Source: Anadara kagoshimensis (taxonomy: Eukaryota > Mollusca > Bivalvia > Arcoida > Arcidae). Taken from it: a DNA stretch of 64,000 nucleotides. The stretch is taken from assembly GCA_021292105.1 (NCBI GenBank), contig CM037866.1:8090482-8154481 (forward strand). Direction: 5' to 3'. The notes beneath the pieces are model-generated. The model saw only the letters and a program-made list of their open reading frames with translations. It was not told the DNA's origin and did not search any database. The translations under genes and the position numbers were made by a program. This document shows positions 45,317 through 56,006 of the stretch, piece after piece; position 1 is the stretch's first letter; the number at the start of each line of letters is the position of its first letter.

Positions 45317-45532
45317 ATTTTTCGATCTGCTTGCCTTCTGGTCAAAATCAAAAGTGAGGTGACCACGAGGAACGTGCACGATTTATATGCGTGAATGCCG
45401 CTTAACAATGAATGAAATCATACGTGACGAGCCCCTTATGATTACGACAAAAATAATAGCAGACGAAAAGTTGACCAAATTACTTCAATATAATAAATTA
45501 ATTTAATTGCTATAAATTAAATTGTATTATTA
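45317..45532 (-). repeat. Ngaro element A1 repeat (element 5' end)
   Basis: 216-base copy of A2 (39458-39673). Its outer end TTATTA equals the B2 outer end TTATTA, so the two ends of the element share a hexamer that also forms the internal A2/B1 junction. Confidence 0.95.
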
Positions 45533-45824
45533 GTCAAAATTAAAATTTACATTATTTCAGATATATTGCGGAAAAGTTATTAAAGTTTTTAAAGTTTTCA
45601 ATAATTTCTGTTTATCATTGACTTAACAAATCAATCTTCGAAAACCTGGGTCCAGGTATTCAAATTGTAATCTCCCAGTTGACAGAACAATTATTCACAC
45701 TAGGTACGTGCGGTTGTTGTATAAGGATGTTATTTAGTGATTTGAGACAAAATACATGTGTATGTGGTATGACAGCTGGTCCTTTTTATTTTTTGTTAAT
45801 GATTTTTATTTCCTTACTCTCCTT

Positions 45825-46070
45825 CACCCTCGCTCCGTAAGGGGGGGGGGTCATGTTTCGAACCCCTATTGGTTCTGATCCAAGACTTTAAAATGGGAAG
45901 TGAGTTTTCCCTCGCCAAGCACTCGATATTACGAAACGAAATGAAAGTTATGGTTCTTTCGAATGAGAACTTAAAATAAACGAGGTCACGTGTCACAGTA
46001 GGTGTGGTATCATATGATACAGAATCCTCCTGTATGATGTCATCAGCGCAATGCACAGAAAAGGTCAAGC
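45825..46070 (+). mobile_element. SINE, truncated copy of the 38373-38710 family
   Basis: Starts inside the head at CTCGCTCCGTAAGG, followed by a run of about 11 G, then TTTCGAACCCC (B-box), ccaagactttaaaatgggaag, cgccaagcactcg-attacgaaa, atgaaagtatggttcttt, cgtgtcacagtaggtgtggta and gatgtcatcagcgcaatgcac. The 3' end is missing. Confidence 0.75.
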
Positions 46071-46861
46071 AGACAGGTTAATATTGTTTACCTATATTAT
46101 ATTACCTTTGGTATACATTAGACTCGCCCGTGTTTATGCACACTGCCAAAAAAACTTTTTTCGACAGATGTTTTCATCATACATGTATTCATGTATTTGC
46201 ATATCAGTGGGTTTTTTTATGTTTTCAAACAAAATCGATTGAAATTATTTTTTGTTACAACCACGTAACATGTAACAAATGAGTTTACACAATATTACTG
46301 ACAGCCTATGACATCTCCCATCTTAACACAGCCATTTAAAGATCCTACTATTACACCTTGACAAGTCAGTACAAGGGAGCGAATTGGTGCGCGGCTGGCT
46401 GTGTTGTAAGGTCAAGGTAACAGATGCAAAACAAACATTGAAATACTTAATTGTCTACGAAACTATTTTCTTTCTTTGTATAGTAATGTATATAAGACAA
46501 CTGTAAGTATAGGCATATCCATCATTGCGATATATTGATAAGGGTCATGGGTTTACGATGAAGGTCACAGATATTAACAAACACTGAAATGGTTAATTAT
46601 CTGGAAAACAATAAATTGTACAGTCTGATTTCCAAAATTCCCTCGTCTATGTTTGGTAACACCAAAAACCTAATTTGTTATCCACCCTTTTTAAAACATT
46701 CTCGATCCGCCTCTGCATATACATTGATATGAGATGATTCGATAAAAAAAAAATGAATTGAATTGAGCCTAACACGGACCACCGGGCAGCGATGTTTATC
46801 AAAGTAATGTAAAGTCATCATTTACATGTAATGCATATTTTGGTGAATATATTAGGTAAAC

Positions 46862-47232
46862 CCTTTAAGGTTCTTGTACCTGTGGTATTTTTATTTATTT
46901 TTACGTTGAATATTTGGCATGCACTGAAAAGACTATGGAAGTTTTAATAAGTTAAAGGATGGGAATACCTCAGATCAGAAATTCTAAACACAAATATTAA
47001 GAAATAATCAGTCAACTGACTTCATATATAACTTTAAAAATCTCTACTACGTCTAACTTGCCAACTGAAAAATGGCGTGATACTTCATTACATAACATTA
47101 TTTTATATCCGTGTTATTTTTTAAAGTTGTCTGAGGTATTCCCATCCTTGAATTTTATTCAGTTTTTTATTTTTATTTGTGCATATTCAATAAACAAGGT
47201 CAAAATGTTTTTAAAGAACCTTAAATGCTCTA
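46862..47232. repeat. imperfect inverted repeat (fold-back)
   Basis: Left arm 46862-46985 and right arm 47130-47232 share, in inverse order, TTTAAGGTTCTT and AAGGATGGGAATACCTCAGA (reverse complement TCTGAGGTATTCCCATCCTT at about 47131-47150), with AT-rich filler. No coding capacity. Confidence 0.65.
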
Positions 47233-48200
47233 CTGAATATATTTTGGTATTAAATAGGTCATTTTACCTTTCCGACGTTCCCCCTTGTTTCCCGACAAAA
47301 CTGCAGTCAACAAAAATGTATAATTGTTAGGGAATATTCTGCATGATGTGACCGTATTTGCCCTGTTTTTTTTATTCAAAGCTGTACGAATAAACAATGC
47401 CGTAGGTCAAAGACACGTGAATGACTGTAACCAATCATGCGTATTCAGAGTCAATAATGCGTACAGCAAGGAAATATCACATTGCAAAAATCCGGAGAGT
47501 CAGTCAAAAATTAACGCATATCAAAAAAAGCTTTCGCATGTAGAATCGGGAGGGGGGGGGGGGGGAGGGGGTGGTTGAGAAAAACGGGACCTAAATTGGG
47601 TAGGAAAATGAATTTCAAACACTATCGCAAATACAATGTATGTTTTATTCAGTTCTCGTTTTTGAACGATGAACATTATTTAGATACGACGTCAACTTAT
47701 GTGAAAATCATAAAGGACTTCGTTATTGATGGTTTTTGTCTCCAAAATCAAACTGAAATCAATTAGTTCTTAACAGAGGTGATTTTTACAAAACATCATA
47801 TGTATGTTCTTACCTCGAAAATAGTCTTGAAATCTCGCGTTAACTGGTTTAACACAACATTTGCATTTACTCGCTCGACTGAGGCTGGCCCGTCTTACAA
47901 TATCATTATTTCGCTCGCCGTATAGTTCGCAACATCTGGTTTGGTTTTAGAGTATAACTGTAATATTGCAGGTTTTGATGCAGTGATCATTCTAATATTT
48001 AGATGTAGGTTATAAGTACAAAAGTTTAGGTCACATAGCGAAAGAATACAGAACTGGTTAGTTTTTATCATTATTTGTGTTTCAGTTTTTATGTTTACTA
48101 AAACCACTTTATCCAGCCTTTTTATCTATCAACATCATGTAGCTTATCACTATCATATCTGCTTGAATATAATAACTTGCCTTGATTTGAATAATTCTAG

Positions 48201-48340
48201 GTTGCGAAGAAGACAAAAGTATTATTGTAAGAGGAATTAGTGACGGCGGAATTGTAACTATAATTGGCAAAGAGTGTAAGGACTTACCAAAAAATGTAAC
48301 GGACCAACAAATTACAATCCCTTCAAGCTGTCTTAGTAAC
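48201..48340 (+). CDS. ZP gene copy 3, exon 3: start of ZP-N
   Basis: 140-base exon, phase 1 in (ATAATTCTAG|GT), phase 0 out (AAC|GTAAGT). It encodes S-CEEDKSIIVRG...IIGKECKDLPKNVT...IPSSCLSN. Three Cys at ZP-N-like positions and a short beta-strand pattern suit the first half of a ZP-N domain. An N-x-T sequon (NVT) is present. The phase-1 junction with exon 2 splits a Ser codon. Identification relies on the phase chain and Cys pattern as well as the strong ZP exons downstream. Confidence 0.75.
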
Positions 48341-48452
48341 GTAAGTAAACATAATTTAAATTTTAACTTGTGCATAATGTATTGCTCGTTGATTTATTTC
48401 TTTTTCATATGACGCAAAATTTGTTAAATTTGTTAAGAAGACTGTGGCTAAA

Positions 48453-48453
<1 letters not shown>

Positions 48454-48499
<46 letters not shown>
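48454..48499. repeat. (CA)n microsatellite
   Basis: Uninterrupted CA dinucleotide run of about 23 units. Confidence 0.98.
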
Positions 48500-48501
<2 letters not shown>

Positions 48502-48537
48502 GGGTCCAATTACATGTTATACCATTGTTAATCGTAA

Positions 48538-48582
48538 AGCACCAGACAATCGTTTTCGTTATATTCTCTCGTCATGAATGCT
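48538..48582 (-). ncRNA. degenerate hammerhead-like motif
   Basis: Minus strand: GGTCCAAGCATT, ATGACGA in place of CTGATGA, a 13-base insert, GAAAACGATT, GTC and TGGTGC. Alignable over the same 5' flank (cataat-ttggtccaagca) with the other copies. Core damaged. Confidence 0.4.
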
Positions 48583-48842
48583 TGGACCAAGATTATGAAA
48601 CTAAAATTTTATAGGGTTTGAGCAATATTCAAAAGGCCAAAATATATATAACAACATTAAGCTCAAATTTATTCAAAAATATTTCAGCTTTTTAAGGGAT
48701 ATTTAATTGTTTCATAAAGATGTCATTTATTGTATTAATACGCAGTTTAGCCTTGTAACGTCGATTTTCTAAAAAAACAGCTGCTCAGTTCGGAAATGTA
48801 GGTCAACTAAAAACTTAAATTTCAAGGTTGGTTTGTAATTAT

Positions 48843-48991
48843 AAGAATTGAATTACACTTTTTACGTTGTTATCGGTGTGTAACAACGTAAAAATTACCA
48901 CAAATTATGCGTACGCGGTTTTACACAATTTGTTATAATTTTCACGTTGTTATACCCCGTTAACAATGTAAAAAGTGCAATTCAATTCTTA
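48843..48991. repeat. hairpin element (nested dyads)
   Basis: Outer arms AAGAATTGAATTACACTTTT and reverse complement of AAAAGTGCAATTCAATTCTT. Each arm contains its own dyad: TTTTACGTTGTTA...TAACAACGTAAAA on the left, and a CACGTTGTTATACCCCGTTAACAATG match on the right. A MITE-like fold-back in intron 3 of ZP copy 3. Confidence 0.85.
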
Positions 48992-49264
48992 ATAAAATAC
49001 TTTATAAATTAAAATGTTGACGAATTAATTCAAACATGTTCTAATTAATTTTCACCGATATTTTGAATAATTTAAGAATTTATATTTATGAAATTTTTTT
49101 CAAAATCGACATTTTATTGTCACCAAGCATTTTACGTGTCTATAGGCCTAAGTATAAGCAATATAATACGCACCATGGTACATGTTACTGAGTGTTTTGA
49201 TAGCCTCGAGGATACTAGTCCACAAGAAAATAATCCGGCCCAGCGGTTAAAATCATATGTTAAA

Positions 49265-49455
49265 CCAGTGTTAACTGCCTCTTGGTAATCCAAGGTTAGG
49301 AGATAATGTGAATGTCATCTATCACAGTTACCCTAAAAAAATGATACGACTGATTCTTCAACTTTCTCATTGTTATGCAAATGAAACACTTTCTTTTAAA
49401 ACTTTCCTTTGCAAATGCAGCAACAAACCAGCTTCTCCTATTCTTAAAGTAGTGT
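49265..49455 (+). mobile_element. degenerate internal fragment of the retroelement
   Basis: Words ggagataatgtgaatgTCATCTATC, acgactgattCTTCAACTTTCTC and gcaaatgcagcaacaaaCCAGCTTCTCCT run parallel to 22650-22845 of the reverse-transcriptase remnant. Heavily decayed. Confidence 0.55.
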
Positions 49456-49972
49456 ACAATTAAACGAGTATGAATATTTTTTCTGTCCAGAACGAGGTTT
49501 AGCGAGTTCTAGACATTGAAAATATCTATCGGAGTATAAGACATGACAAGTCATGTTATATAAAAATATTCCATTGGATAAATCCATGGGATATATTTAT
49601 ATCCTCTATGAGTCGGGCGTGCAACTTAGCCAAGAAACTACCTTTGGTGGCGTCATAATCGAAAGACACTCGCGTGACATCATCATATGGAGAACATGAC
49701 GTCATTTTGCGGAATAGGACACCCAAGTCTTCAAAATTTAGACATTTTGAGTGCGTTTCTAATGTTCATTCTGGGAATTTAGAATAAATAACTCTGTTTT
49801 GTAGTTTATGTATATGGTATAAACCAAAATTAGGTACAGTCTTTTCGATAGTGATATATATTTTTAAGTATAATGTTGAATAACAAAGTTATTTTTTTAT
49901 CATGGCATTGATGTTTATGCCAATAGAATTTAAAGCCAAATATTGGTTTTAAAATGGAAAAAAAACAATACA

Positions 49973-50107
49973 TTATGAGTTTATCCATGTAGGATAGGGA
50001 GATTCACCCTCGGGGTTGAACATTTCTGGTCAGAGACTCGACAAGCCTCGTTGTTGAAATGTTAAACACCTCAGGTGAGATTCCCTATCCTACATGGGTA
50101 CTCATAA
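49973..50107. repeat. hairpin element, arms about 40-60 bases
   Basis: Arms TTATGAGTTTATCCATGTAG-GATAGGGAGATTCACC... and ...GGTGAGATTCCCTATCC-TACATGGGTACTCATAA pair almost perfectly. The inner arms GTTGAACATTTC/GAAATGTTAAAC continue the stem to a loop near 50040. Confidence 0.92.
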
Positions 50108-50878
50108 GGGATTCTTATATTCTTACACTGTTAATGGTGAAGAATTCTTTTCCTTTAACATTTGCAGTATGATATCATGATTTATTTGTAAACAAAAAAT
50201 TTGAATCAAACGTACAGCTTTCGTGCAATCCCCGGTGCCTTCTAAGACGTAATCGATTTTGTTGGCGTTCTCAGGTAAAATGGTTATGACGTCATAAATT
50301 GAGCGTGTGTGAGTGATTGTGACGTTGACAAATTGTTGGTTGAGAAAAGTGATCTCATCCCTAGGGTAAGACAGAAAAATCTCACATGGGAAAAACGCGG
50401 GATGTCCATGTCCCATATGTGAGAACCCGTATCTCACATGACAAAAAAAAAACATATGAGCAGATATGGAAGAAAATTTATTATATAATCTACTCAATAA
50501 TCCATGTAATACGGTCATACAATAAAAATCGTATTGAATGAGTGTGACGTCATAAAAGCATGAAAGTCATTCCAGAATGACGTCACACAATTGACCCAGT
50601 TCACAGTTGTTTGTTTCATTTGACAGTTTGTTGATTCTAATTTAAGCTGATACTTTTGTACTTTTCTTTTAAAAAGAAGATACATTGTATTTAAATTGAA
50701 AATGTTTGTTTTGTTTTTGTATCCTGCGGACAGACTATTGTTTACTTTTAATATTTTTGGCGGATGTACAGTTACGTGAACTTGTTATGTTTCGGTCAAT
50801 CTGCTGTTTTCTTATAACGAGAAGACAAGTTTTAAATCTATGAAAACCCCGTTTTTTATGGGATTATATAAAAATAGA

Positions 50879-51018
50879 ATCTTGCATTCGTGTTTATGCA
50901 ATATTGAATTAATTAAACTCGTTGAATAATGTTTTATGCAACTCGCCAAGGCTCGTTGCATAAAAAATTATTCAACTCGTTTAATAAATTCAATATTACA
51001 TAACCACTCATGCAAGAT
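50879..51018. repeat. hairpin element, near-perfect 60-base arms
   Basis: Stem words in order: ATCTTGCATtCGTG, TTATGCAATATTGAATT, TAAACTCGTTGAATAAT and TTTTATGCAACgag, with reverse complements down to TGCAAGAT at 51011-51018. Loop near CGCCAAGGC. Confidence 0.93.
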
Positions 51019-53495
51019 CCTCTATATATGATATTATCACTATTATCATAGATTTAACACATTTTTAAGTTTAAGTTTTTTGGGTTATAAAAACAAATGA
51101 TTAAATAATAAAATGGGTTCATGACAAAAGATGAAACAAAAAAATAATGAAAAAGGAAGAAAAAAAGGAAAAAGTAACTTGCAACGGATTAACCCTGATA
51201 ACTCAATAGGCTTTAGCAGTTGAAACTTGCCATTACCTATTATTTGATTCTAATAAAACATTGGGAACTTGCAATAAAAATAAAAAAACAAAAATCATCT
51301 ACTCCAAAAAACAAACAAAAAGTAGGGGTTAAATATTAATGTATTATGTTATGCCATGCAAAAATCAAAAGAAACTACGTAATTACCTTTTTCGCCTAAA
51401 GACCAGATCTGGTCTCGTATTTTGTATCAAAATAGAAAAACAAAATATGTGGAAATAATATTAAAGTGAATATCATGCAGCTGCAATATACAATGCGTGC
51501 TATGATTAAAAAACATGGCCGTTAAAAATAACGTCATTCCTAAATTTCCAAATAAAAACGTCTCCCCCTTGTTTCTGTTTTAAAAAAAACTAAAGAGTTA
51601 ACATGAATTATTTAATAAAAAGGGTTATTATTCTTCTTTAAATAAAAACATAACTTAGTATTAAGTTTATTTACTTGCTTTGATGACGTCCATTATTCGT
51701 CTCGGCATGTTATCAAACAGTTCTTTGCACTTGGTATTTCTGGCTCTGCAGCGACTTTCAAAATGCAGAATTAGATTTATGGTTATTTTTAGCTTTTATT
51801 GTCTTAAAATGATTCCATTTTCAACGGATTGCATATCTGGATAAATACCAAGTCATTCTAGAACGGGTATGTTTTAAGTTTATAGAAAAACTGTCATCGA
51901 TTTTGACCAATGTCAAGGAGGTACATGTAGGTACTATTGAAATTTATATTTCTTGTCAGGAAATACGAGGCATTCAGCTTACATTTTCAGATGATTTCAG
52001 GTAAGGTTTTCATACCTCCTTCACCGTTTGGAGATATCACCCCCAAACTTGTCTAGGACGAGCTTTTGTTGTTGCTTGTTTTATTTGAAAATTAAACTCT
52101 AACACATTGGTCATCATAAAACGGCCATTTTAATCTTCAAATTTAAAATATATCTTATTTCAAGTGCTTAACTGTTTGAAGAAATAGTTCAATTTCATAC
52201 ATTTTAATTGAGTTCGAATGAAATTATCACTTGGCGCCATTTTGCTTTTTTGTCAACCAGTGGATACCTGTATACAATACTGAGTGTCTAGTTAAAAGGT
52301 TTGTCTTAATTTGTAACAACTACTGCAGTAAAATAATAAAACAAAAAATTTTCAATTCAATGGGTGACTTTTTTTAGAAATTTATTTAAGAAACCTTACT
52401 TTTTGAACGCACCTGTATACTATCTCGTTGGTAGTAGCCAAAAACAAACACACAAAATCTCAATACAAAAGATACAAGATCTTAACAAAAACTCTGAGAA
52501 TTGGCAAATTAAGTGAACACGTGAACCAATACAGAAGAAATCAGTGCAGGTACTCCGAAGGGTAAGCAACCCCCCCCCCTTTTTAGGTAGCTTTACCAAC
52601 AGTGTGTAATCAAAATGGAGAATAAAACTCAGAAATAAGAAGTTAATGTTAAGAATACACAATTGAGAAATAATAGCCTGATTTTATTTTATGTAAAAAA
52701 ATATCTGTTATTGAAAGGTAATGTTACATTTATTTTAAACGAAACCAAAGGTTGTTGACATTTACAACATTAGGTAAATTACTTATAATAAAATAAAAAA
52801 ATATATTTTAGCCACATGTTAATAATAAGCATAAAGGTGTGAAACTTTTTTAGATCTGAAACACGTTAAAATATTAACACCCAGCCAAACTGACTTATGA
52901 GGCACTGCAAAAAGACATAAACTCAATTAGGATATACTATATATAAGAAATTAAAAATCTTAGAAACTGCCGAGGCTTAAAATGCTTGAAGTGACCGTTC
53001 ATTCATTAAGAACGATAATTTATCGCAGGAAGAGCTATTTAAAAGTTTTGTATATTACTTCTATGAGCAAATGAAGTATATATCAGGAGAACAAACTAAT
53101 CTGACTACTATAGATTGCTTTAGGTTATACTGCATTTCCTTGTAAACCTTTTAGCTCTTTTAGTCATACAAGGCCCATTTACATAGTAAAAGGCACTTAT
53201 AAATAAAAGTAAAAGTAAATATATCCCGAAAAAAGATAATTGTTTACAGAAAACAATACATTTTCTAAAGATTTTTTATTGTTTATTTTTCGACTATTCT
53301 TTGTTGTTATCGACTGCACATGGTGAAATATTAGTGACCGATATCTGAGTGCTTTTTCACTACGTGATGAAGTCAATAAAATTTAACAATAAAGAGTTAA
53401 TTCTCTATTTATTAAGTTGTATATAGGTTTTAATTCACAAAATAGGAATCAACAATAACTGTTATTGCTATATTTAGGGAGAACCATATTTATGG
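51019..53495. other. intron 3 of ZP copy 3, middle part
   Basis: AT-rich sequence with short homopolymers (C9 at 52569-52577). No exon or known repeat recognised. Confidence 0.5.
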
Positions 53496-53499
53496 ATAT

Positions 53500-53699
53500 G
53501 TAGCGGTCTGGGTACCTCAGTGGTAGAGCTTAAATACGGGAGGTCACGAGTTCGATCCCGGTCCTACCCTGAATTTTGTCTCTTTCCTGTTACATTTGTG
53601 GGGTCATCCGACCCTTTAAAGTGGCCAATCAACAGGTTGGTTCCAGGGTGGACCTGGTAGTTTCAAATTAAGGCATTTAAAATAAAAAAGAAGGATAAA
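53500..53699 (+). mobile_element. tRNA-derived SINE, third family, copy 1
   Basis: Head: GTAGCGGTCTGGGTACCTCA-GTGGTAGAGC (A-box), GGAGGTCACGAGTTCGATCC (B-box). Body: ctttcctgttacattt-gtggggtcatcc. Ends with an A-rich tail (aaataaaaaagaaggataaaa). Confidence 0.8.
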
Positions 53700-53700
53700 A

Positions 53701-53812
53701 TGTAGCGGTCTTGGTAACTCAGTAGAGGAGCACTCGCCCTTAGTGCGGAAGGTCTCGGGTTTGATCGCTGGTCCCACCCTGCATTTTTCTATTTCCTGTT
53801 ACAATAAAATAA
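53701..53812 (+). mobile_element. tRNA-derived SINE, third family, copy 2 (truncated)
   Basis: Directly after the tail of copy 1: TGTAGCGGTCTTGGTAACTC-AGTAGAGGAGC, CTCGGGTTTGATCGCTGGTC and ctatttcctgttacaataaaa. Same family with mutated A/B boxes; the head-to-tail arrangement suggests a dimer or nested insertion. Confidence 0.75.
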
Positions 53813-53875
53813 ATATGCAAGACTTTACGGAAGAAAAAAGTTTTTTTTACCAGAACGAATTGCCAGTGGCAGCGC

Positions 53876-54165
53876 GTGGCCTAGTGGTTAAGGCGTTGGA
53901 CTCATGATTCGAAGATCGTGGGTTCGATCCCTGGACCGGGCGATGTGTTGTGTCCTTAAGCAAGACGCTTAATTTCACGTTGTTCCAGTTCACTCAGCTG
54001 AAAAATAAATGAGTACCAGTAAAATGTTGGGGGTTAACCCTGCGATGGACCGGCGTCCTATTCAGGGGAGAGTCTTGTACTCTAAGTCGCTTAACGCCAC
54101 TGAAACCGGGATAAGCTCCAGCCTGATGGGCCTAATGGCTCGGGACAGACTTTAACTTTTTTTTT
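53876..54165 (+). mobile_element. tRNA-derived SINE, copy of the 36017-36308 family
   Basis: GCGCGTGGCCTAGTGGTTAA, GGGTTCGATCCCTGGACCGG, tgtccttaagcaagacgctt, ctgcgatggaccggcgtcc, aaaccgggataagctcc, gggacagactttaac, ending in T10. Opposite orientation to the 36-kb copy and about 90% similar by eye. No clear target duplication. Confidence 0.9.
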
Positions 54166-54281
54166 TGAAGTGCTAACAGTGGTAGTATAAAGCATTTCAA
54201 TGATGTCATACCCGGACATTGTTCCGATATAGAAACATAAAAAAGAAATGGAAGGGGAAATCAAGTATATCATAATATAAA

Positions 54282-54284
<3 letters not shown>

Positions 54285-54326
<42 letters not shown>
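54285..54326. repeat. (TTA)n microsatellite abutting a splice acceptor
   Basis: About 14 TTA units, the last of which supplies the TTATTAG acceptor of exon 4 of ZP copy 3. Confidence 0.95.
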
Positions 54327-54327
54327 G

Positions 54328-54506
54328 TCAACCAATGCGAAAAAAGTTGAATTATCTATATGGGATAAACTGCACGATGGAAGCACACCGCAATCAACAG
54401 TAACCAATTTAGTCGGAGGTAAAAGATCACATTCGTTCACAATCACCTGTAAAGAAATATCTCCAAGTGGAGTTCAAAGAGTTGCTGAGAAACAGATGCA
54501 TTTAAA
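54328..54506 (+). CDS. ZP gene copy 3, exon 4: ZP-N second half
   Basis: 179-base exon, phase 0 in (TTATTATTAG|TCA), phase 2 out (AA|GTAAGC). It encodes STNAKKVELSIWDKLHDGST, then a VTNLVGGKRSHSFTITCKEI segment, SPSGVQRVAEKQMHLK. It has one Cys (ITC), consistent with ZP-N. The phases match both neighbours exactly. The acceptor has no pyrimidine tract other than the TTA microsatellite, which is unusual. Confidence 0.75.
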
Positions 54507-55967
54507 GTAAGCTCTTATTGCTTAAGGAGGTATGCTTCAGATATTCAAGTTTCTTTCAAATCACCTTAGAAAGTTATTTTCAAAATATATAACACTTTTA
54601 ACTTTCAACTGTTAACGATATAAGAATTATTAGCTGAACTTGTCGAATGATATATGAGCTAATGGGATAGCGCAGCGTGTGTGTGGTCGTGTCCGTCTAC
54701 GTAGGTTTGTGCAGGTATGCGTGTTTAACACCTATTTTCGACTAAAATACTGGACAGAATTCAATGTTGTCATGATGTCAGATGCATCCATGGACCGATG
54801 TAATTCAGATTTGTTCGTGATGTTGCCATGGTTGCCAAAACTAGATCAATGTGACCTAGGGATGCAAATGTCTTTATCTCAGAAAGCAACGATTGTAGAA
54901 AAATCTGATCTCTAGAGTCTTAAGCCTATGGTTTGGTCATTTTGTTAAATGCGGACAAAACATAGGTCGAGCCTTTTGTGTCTAATTTTTAAAGAAAACT
55001 CATCGTAAAAAGCTTCAAGTAATTGTAACTAGACGTTTGGAAAACATAATGGTATGGAGTTTTCGGATTTGATATATTCATGCAACTACCTTCAAAATGG
55101 TCAAGATCAAATATCAAGGTCAATACTTATTTATTTAGCCTAGCATTTTGGTTAATTATCTTAAATACTTAAAAACACTTTTTGTAAAGGCTTGTATATT
55201 AGAATAGTGTTGGTATTGCTGTAACCGTCACTTTATTATAGGTTAGTAGTTCAAAGGTCAAGGACACAGATGCGAAAGAAAGTTGAATGTCATTGTTTTT
55301 ATTTGTGTTTTTGTTTTCTCTATACTTTTCAGGTAACAATTTTCTATAAGCTTAGTTTTAAGCTCCCATTTTGCCTCAAAATATTATATTTTTAAACCTT
55401 GTAAAATGTATTTATAACAGGCAGTTTTCGATTAGTAAAATTACTAACTTGAATTACTAAAAAATGCCATGAAAAAGGCCATGATGTGAGCCAAAGTAAA
55501 AGCCAAAATGGAATAAATCTCAAGAATTGACCTATATGACTTTGCAAAATTAAAGTACATGCAATATGTGTTCTGGCTTTTCAATATTGCATGTCTAAGA
55601 AAAAGTCGACATTATATCTTTTTTGTTTCTAATACATTGAAAAATTATTTGAAACAACAAAAATGTCTAATAGGTTTGTTCTCCGTCCTTCTGTCGGTTA
55701 TTGCAGGACGGTACATGTGTTGTCCGGGCAACTCCTCCTACACTTTTCTAGCAATATTTTTTGCAAGAAGCATTTACAGATACTAAAGGTGTGCATATAA
55801 ACATGGGGCTTTTTTAGTATTTTTTAACTTTTCAGAAATAAATGATTATTTTGAATACCATTTTCGAGAAGATTTTGCAATTTTCTACACAGATTTCTAA
55901 AAATATCAATACAATTTTTCAGGTTTGCATGTAATCCTGGTTTGTAAATTATTTCATTTTTTTCATT

Positions 55968-56006
<39 letters not shown>

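Larger units (their letters stand above)
39028..45532 (-). mobile_element. Ngaro-type tyrosine-recombinase retrotransposon, nearly intact
   Basis: 6.5-kb element on the minus strand inside intron 2 of ZP copy 3. Order along the element: A1 repeat (45532-45317), gag (44879-43845), reverse transcriptase/RNase H (about 43925-42285), tyrosine recombinase (42324-41389), SGNH-type hydrolase (about 41454-40776), minisatellite (40640-40185), B1 (39939-39668), A2 (39673-39458), B2 (39298-39028). Split direct repeats A1...B1-A2...B2, a tyrosine recombinase instead of a DDE integrase, no methylase, and a hydrolase domain point to the Ngaro group of DIRS-like elements, which integrate via a circular intermediate without target-site duplication; none is visible. 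Only one frameshift in the RT N-terminus was found, so it is a recent insertion. Confidence 0.9.
38727..48200. other. remaining intron 2, ZP copy 3
   Basis: Outside the Ngaro element, SINEs and fold-back the intron is AT-rich. A G-rich run (47551-47573, G interrupted by A) and short open frames around 47058-47766 show no recognised motif. Confidence 0.5.
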
